Shown: positions 32,888 through 36,068 of the stretch, piece by piece | Numbering within the stretch: position 1 is the stretch's first letter | Layout of the letters: each line of letters begins with the position of its first letter | Assembly (NCBI GenBank): GCA_934725285.1 | Contig: CAKVBK010000007.1 | Coordinates: 1 to 36,068 of the forward strand | DNA from: an uncultured Bacteroidales bacterium | GTDB lineage: Bacteria; Bacteroidota; Bacteroidia; Bacteroidales; UBA932 | Reading direction: 5' to 3' | Length of the DNA: 36,068 nucleotides | Program-made: the position numbers and the translations under genes | The notes under the pieces: model-generated | Databases searched by the model: none | What the model saw: only the letters and a program-made list of their open reading frames with translations | Told to the model about the DNA's origin: nothing

Positions 32888-33367
32888 ATGAAGGCAATAA
32901 AGAGAACAATATCCGGCATTTTTGTGGTCTTGCTGGTCTCCGCTGTCCTTTCAGGCTGCTCCGGACTGTCGAAGGTCAAGGACATAAAGGTGACCTCCTG
33001 CGGTCTGGAGTCATATTCATTGAAAGGACTCCGCTCGATTGAGGCTGTGCTTGCCGTGGGAATCGACAATCCGACATTCGCGTTCGATGTGACGGATGTC
33101 AGCGGTGTCGTCAAGTACAACGGCGAGGATTTCGCCACCTACACGGCCGATTCTGTCAGCGTGGAAAAGAAATGCGCCAAGGTCTATGACCTGCCTTGCA
33201 CGGCGACCCTGAGCGATGGAGTGAGCCTTATGCGGCTGATGCAGATCGCGAAGAAAGGCAACCTCGAAGGCTTCACGACGGATGTGACCGCCACCGTGAG
33301 ACTTAAAAGCGGCGCCGGAAAAACCTTTAGATTCAAGAATATAGATCTTAACAAACTGTCAGAGTAA
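32888..33367 (+). CDS. LEA-like lipoprotein of unknown function
   Basis: A 159-residue lipoprotein (VLSGC, Cys at about 24). The mature part looks like one beta-sandwich resembling the LEA14/WHy group: a central GIDNPTFAFDVTDVSGVVKYNGEDFATY segment with the Asn-Pro typical of that fold (ixNPxxxxxxv), then alternating strands to KNIDLNKLSE. No function is known to me. It is first in a three-gene unit with a SPOR protein (3-bp gap) and rpoN (15-bp gap), an envelope-and-housekeeping context. Confidence 0.7.
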   Translation: MKAIKRTISGIFVVLLVSAVLSGCSGLSKVKDIKVTSCGLESYSLKGLRSIEAVLAVGIDNPTFAFDVTDVSGVVKYNGEDFATYTADSVSVEKKCAKVYDLPCTATLSDGVSLMRLMQIAKKGNLEGFTTDVTATVRLKSGAGKTFRFKNIDLNKLSE

Positions 33368-33370
33368 TTT

Positions 33371-33910
33371 ATGAATATCTTCGCTCACAGGATTCTAGCC
33401 ATGGTGTCACTCCTTTTCGGTGTGACGTTTTTGATGTCCGCTCAGGACGCGAGAGATTCGGTTGTCTACAGGCAGAACGCCGCGATGGACTCTACCCTTG
33501 TAGGAAAGAGCATATTCAGCCTGCTCGCGGCTGAAGGCGGTGTGACGGTGCACCAGTCCATGAATATTCAGAACGCGCTCGCCGCCCACATCGCCGCCAA
33601 TTCCTCCAGAAACGCCACAGGGTACCGCGTCAGAATATTCAATGACAACAAACAGACTTCCAGGAACGATTCCGAGACGGCGCTGGCTCGCTTCAAAGGG
33701 ATGTTTCCTGGCGTTTCGGCATATCGTACATATTCAAATCCTTTTTTCCGTGTGACTGTCGGGGATTTCCGGACAAAGTCGGAGGCAATGCGGCTTCTCC
33801 AGCAGGTCAAGGTTTCGTTCCCGACCGCGTTCATTGTCCGGGAAACAATTGGCTATCCGGTGGTTGACAGGTTCCATTCCTACACGGTGGAAAAGGTGGA
33901 TGCAGAATAA
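33371..33910 (+). CDS. SPOR-domain envelope protein
   Basis: A 179-residue exported protein with a signal peptide (ending about LMSA). The C-terminal half (about 75-160) is SPOR-like: GYRVRIFNDNKQTSRNDSETALARF, then FRVTVGDFRTKSEAMRLLQQVKVSFPTAFIVRE. SPOR domains bind peptidoglycan stripped of stem peptides, often at the septum. The N-terminal 70 residues are not recognised. It probably acts in the periplasm. Confidence 0.82.
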   Translation: MNIFAHRILAMVSLLFGVTFLMSAQDARDSVVYRQNAAMDSTLVGKSIFSLLAAEGGVTVHQSMNIQNALAAHIAANSSRNATGYRVRIFNDNKQTSRNDSETALARFKGMFPGVSAYRTYSNPFFRVTVGDFRTKSEAMRLLQQVKVSFPTAFIVRETIGYPVVDRFHSYTVEKVDAE

Positions 33911-33925
33911 TTCAGGTATATCATT

Positions 33926-35338
33926 ATGCTTAAGCAGGGACTCGAACTCAAACAGACTCAGAAACTTTCCCCACTTCAGATCCAGACGATCAAGCTGATC
34001 GAGCTTCCGGTGCAGGAACTCGAACAGAAGGTGAAGGAAGAATTTGAGAACAATCCGGTCTTGGATGACTCTCCGGCACCGGACAAGAATGAAGACAGTG
34101 ATGAGCCGAAGGACATCTCCATAGATGAGATTGACGAGAATGATCCTATTCCTGCCTACAAACTCCACGTCAATAATTATGGCAAGGACGAGCGTCCTCA
34201 GTACAACACGTTCTCAGTCAAGGAGAGCTTCACGCAAAGTCTGATGGAGCAGCTTGGCTACCGCAATCTTTCGAAGCATGACCACGATGTCGCGGCATTC
34301 ATCATTGGCAGTCTGGACAGTGATGGCTACCTCCGCAGGGACATTGACAGCATAGTTGATGATCTCGCTTTCAGGGCAAACATCGAATCCAGCCCTGAGG
34401 AGGTGCTCAGGATGCTGAAGGTGGTTCAGGAGTTTGAACCGGCCGGAGTGGGCGCCAGGGATCTGCGGGAATGCCTTCTGCTTCAGTTGAAAGCTCAGAA
34501 ACAGACTAAGGAAGTACAGGTCGCCGAGAGGATTCTCACGGACTATTTCTCTGAGTTCTCCAACAGGCATTTCCAAAGGATAATCACCAAACTTGGACTG
34601 TCTGAGGATGATATGAAAGCTGTCATGGCGAGAATAGTCAAGCTTAATCCTGCTCCCGGTGGCCAGATCGACGATTCGTATAATGATCAGGCTCAGCAGA
34701 TTGTGCCGGATTTCGTGCTTGATATCGTGGACGGAGAGCTCAAACTGACAATGCCTCGCTTCAACATTCCCGAGATTCGTGTGAACCGGAAGTATGCTGA
34801 CCTTCTTGCCGAGGCGCAAGGTTCGTCAGACAGGCAGAAAAAGGAGGCCGCTACTTTCGTCAAGCAGAAGCTGGATTCCGCGAAATGGTTCGTGGAAGCT
34901 CTGAAACAGCGTTACAACACTTTGGAAAGCACAATGAAGGCTATCGTTGACTACCAGCACGACTATTTTATGGACGGTGATGAGTCGCATCTGAAACCGA
35001 TGGTGCTGAAAGACATCGCTGAAAGGACCGGCTTCGACATCTCCACGATTTCCAGAGTGGTGAACAGCAAGTACATAGAAACCCATTTCGGAATATTCCC
35101 ATTAAAATATTTCTTCTCGGAAGGACTTGAGAACCAGGATGGTGAAGAGGTGTCCACCCGCGAGTTGAAGAAGGCTTTGAGGGAGTGTGTGGATGCTGAG
35201 GACAAGCGCAAGCCGCTTACTGACGATCAACTGGTGGCTGAGATGAACAAGAGAGGCTATAAGGTGGCCCGCCGCACAATCGCCAAGTACCGCGATCAGC
35301 TCGACATCCCTAAAGCCCGTCTCCGCAAGGAATTGTAA
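33926..35338 (+). CDS. rpoN: RNA polymerase sigma-54 factor
   Basis: A 470-residue sigma-54. Region I is Gln/Leu-rich at the start (LKQGLELKQTQKLSPLQIQTIKLIELP) and contacts activator ATPases. An acidic region II (about 50-75, DDSPAPDKNEDSDEPKD) and the core-binding domain follow. The C-terminal HTH is near ISRVVNSKY, and the RpoN box ARRTIAKYR is at 448-456. It directs transcription from -24/-12 promoters. No such promoter was recognised in the PUL, which uses TAnnTTTG elements. It ends at a perfect hairpin. Confidence 0.96.
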   Translation: MLKQGLELKQTQKLSPLQIQTIKLIELPVQELEQKVKEEFENNPVLDDSPAPDKNEDSDEPKDISIDEIDENDPIPAYKLHVNNYGKDERPQYNTFSVKESFTQSLMEQLGYRNLSKHDHDVAAFIIGSLDSDGYLRRDIDSIVDDLAFRANIESSPEEVLRMLKVVQEFEPAGVGARDLRECLLLQLKAQKQTKEVQVAERILTDYFSEFSNRHFQRIITKLGLSEDDMKAVMARIVKLNPAPGGQIDDSYNDQAQQIVPDFVLDIVDGELKLTMPRFNIPEIRVNRKYADLLAEAQGSSDRQKKEAATFVKQKLDSAKWFVEALKQRYNTLESTMKAIVDYQHDYFMDGDESHLKPMVLKDIAERTGFDISTISRVVNSKYIETHFGIFPLKYFFSEGLENQDGEEVSTRELKKALRECVDAEDKRKPLTDDQLVAEMNKRGYKVARRTIAKYRDQLDIPKARLRKEL

Positions 35339-35377
35339 TGACAAAGAGGAGTCGCCGATGCGACTCCTCTTTGTCAT
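35338..35377. terminator. Perfect 18-bp hairpin between rpoN and upp
   Basis: An inverted repeat without mismatch: 18 paired bases each side of a CGAT loop (35356-35359), with a core of AAAGAGGAGTCGC. It begins at the last base of the rpoN stop codon and lies between converging genes, so it can act as a terminator on both strands. T-runs are short on both sides. Confidence 0.75.
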
Positions 35378-35400
35378 AAGTCAGATTACGATCTGGTATG

Positions 35401-36054
35401 CTACAATTTGCCGCCGAAGGCCAGGTCACCGGCGTCTCCCAGGCCAGGCACGATGTAGGAGTGGCTGGTCAGTTCCTCATCTACGGCCGCTGTCCAGAGT
35501 GTCGTGTTCTCCGGCAGATGTTTCTGAAGGAACTCTATGGCATAGATGCTGGCGATAGGGCAGACAAAGTGCGTGTGTGCCGGCTCGCCGCCTTCCTGGA
35601 TGAGCTTGCGGTAGCCGATCTCGATCGAGGATCCTGTAGCGAGCATTGTGTCAGCGATGATGAGTGTCTTGCCTGTAAGGTCAGGACAAGTGCAGTACTC
35701 AACATTGATGTGGAATTCGTCTCCCTTGTCATATTTCCGGAAAGCCGCGATGAAAGCGTTCTCGGCATTGTCAAAAACATCAAGGATGCCTTTGTGGAGA
35801 GGCAGTCCGGCGCGCAGGATCGTGGAAACCACAATCTTGGCGTCACAGGTGCGGACCCTTGCTGTGGCAAGTGGAGTGATGACATCCTTCGGACTGTAGT
35901 CCAGCACCTTGCTCAACTCGTAGGCAAAGATGTGTCCCAACCTTTCAAGGTTGTAACGGAAGCGAAGGCTGTCTTTCTGAATTGTTTTGTCACGCATCTG
36001 CGCGACGATGTTGTTGAGGACCGAATCGGTCTCGCCAAGATTGATGACTTTCAT
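35401..36054 (-). CDS. upp: Uracil phosphoribosyltransferase
   Basis: A 217-residue cytoplasmic enzyme making UMP from uracil and PRPP (pyrimidine salvage). The PRPP loop is DTMLATGSS (residues 135-143), and the uracil-binding C-terminal loop is YIVPGLGDAGDLAFG (200-214). Full length, with start ATG 36054 only 14 bp from the window edge, so its promoter lies outside. It converges with rpoN across the hairpin at 35338-35377. Confidence 0.95.
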   Translation of the reverse strand: MKVINLGETDSVLNNIVAQMRDKTIQKDSLRFRYNLERLGHIFAYELSKVLDYSPKDVITPLATARVRTCDAKIVVSTILRAGLPLHKGILDVFDNAENAFIAAFRKYDKGDEFHINVEYCTCPDLTGKTLIIADTMLATGSSIEIGYRKLIQEGGEPAHTHFVCPIASIYAIEFLQKHLPENTTLWTAAVDEELTSHSYIVPGLGDAGDLAFGGKL

Positions 36055-36068
36055 TGGTTTCTCGAAAT

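Noticed and set aside
1..36068. Frequent TCCGGA words
   Set aside because: They fall mostly in preferred codons for Ser-Gly and Pro-Glu, so codon use explains them better than a DNA signal.

Overview
The window looks like a chromosomal segment of a Bacteroidales-type member of the Bacteroidota. The reasons are: two SusC/SusD pairs; a hybrid two-component sensor (HTCS); many lipoproteins with BACON, DUF1735 and DUF4998 domains; start codons preceded by A/T-rich sequence instead of Shine-Dalgarno motifs; and promoter elements of the TAnnTTTG type. The genus cannot be told from the sequence alone. I saw no rRNA, tRNA, CRISPR array, transposase or phage gene.

Positions 1-29,803 form a polysaccharide utilisation locus (PUL), still open at the left edge. 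The leftward operon (4148 to beyond 1) encodes an SDR oxidoreductase, a DUF4861 lipoprotein, an ExuT-like hexuronate transporter and a GH105/GH88-type unsaturated-uronyl hydrolase cut by the edge. Next is a leftward heparinase II/III-type lyase (4266-6152). Divergent from it is a rightward unit of LacI-type regulator, PL8 lyase and HTCS (6299-13363). Then follows a nine-gene rightward operon (13482-29803): two tandem BNR_4 propeller proteins related to PL24/PL25 lyases, a triple-BACON lipoprotein, SusC1/SusD1, SusC2/SusD2, a DUF1735-type lipoprotein and a small lipoprotein. It ends in hairpins at 29817-29928.

Read together, the set suggests import and breakdown of a uronic-acid polysaccharide by beta-elimination. 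SusCD pairs and lipoproteins would bind and import chains. BNR_4, heparinase-like and PL8 enzymes would cut them to unsaturated oligosaccharides. The GH105-like enzyme would release unsaturated uronate, and ExuT and the SDR would take up and reduce the products. No sulfatase is visible, so a non-sulfated or lightly sulfated polymer is favoured, but the polymer itself cannot be named.

The most interesting feature is regulatory. A near-perfect 28-bp palindrome lies between the heparinase and lacI genes. A 14/16 match to the consensus CCGTGCACGTGCACGG overlaps the expected -33 region of the SDR operon, and a weaker 13/16 match lies ahead of the BNR_4-susCD operon. The LacI protein may therefore control both catabolic arms, itself, PL8 and the HTCS gene, giving a two-tier circuit in which a cytoplasmic sensor gates expression of a periplasmic one.

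Positions 29,927-36,068 are ordinary chromosome: cls and miaB leftward; a LEA-like lipoprotein, a SPOR protein and rpoN rightward; a perfect 18-bp hairpin; and upp leftward.
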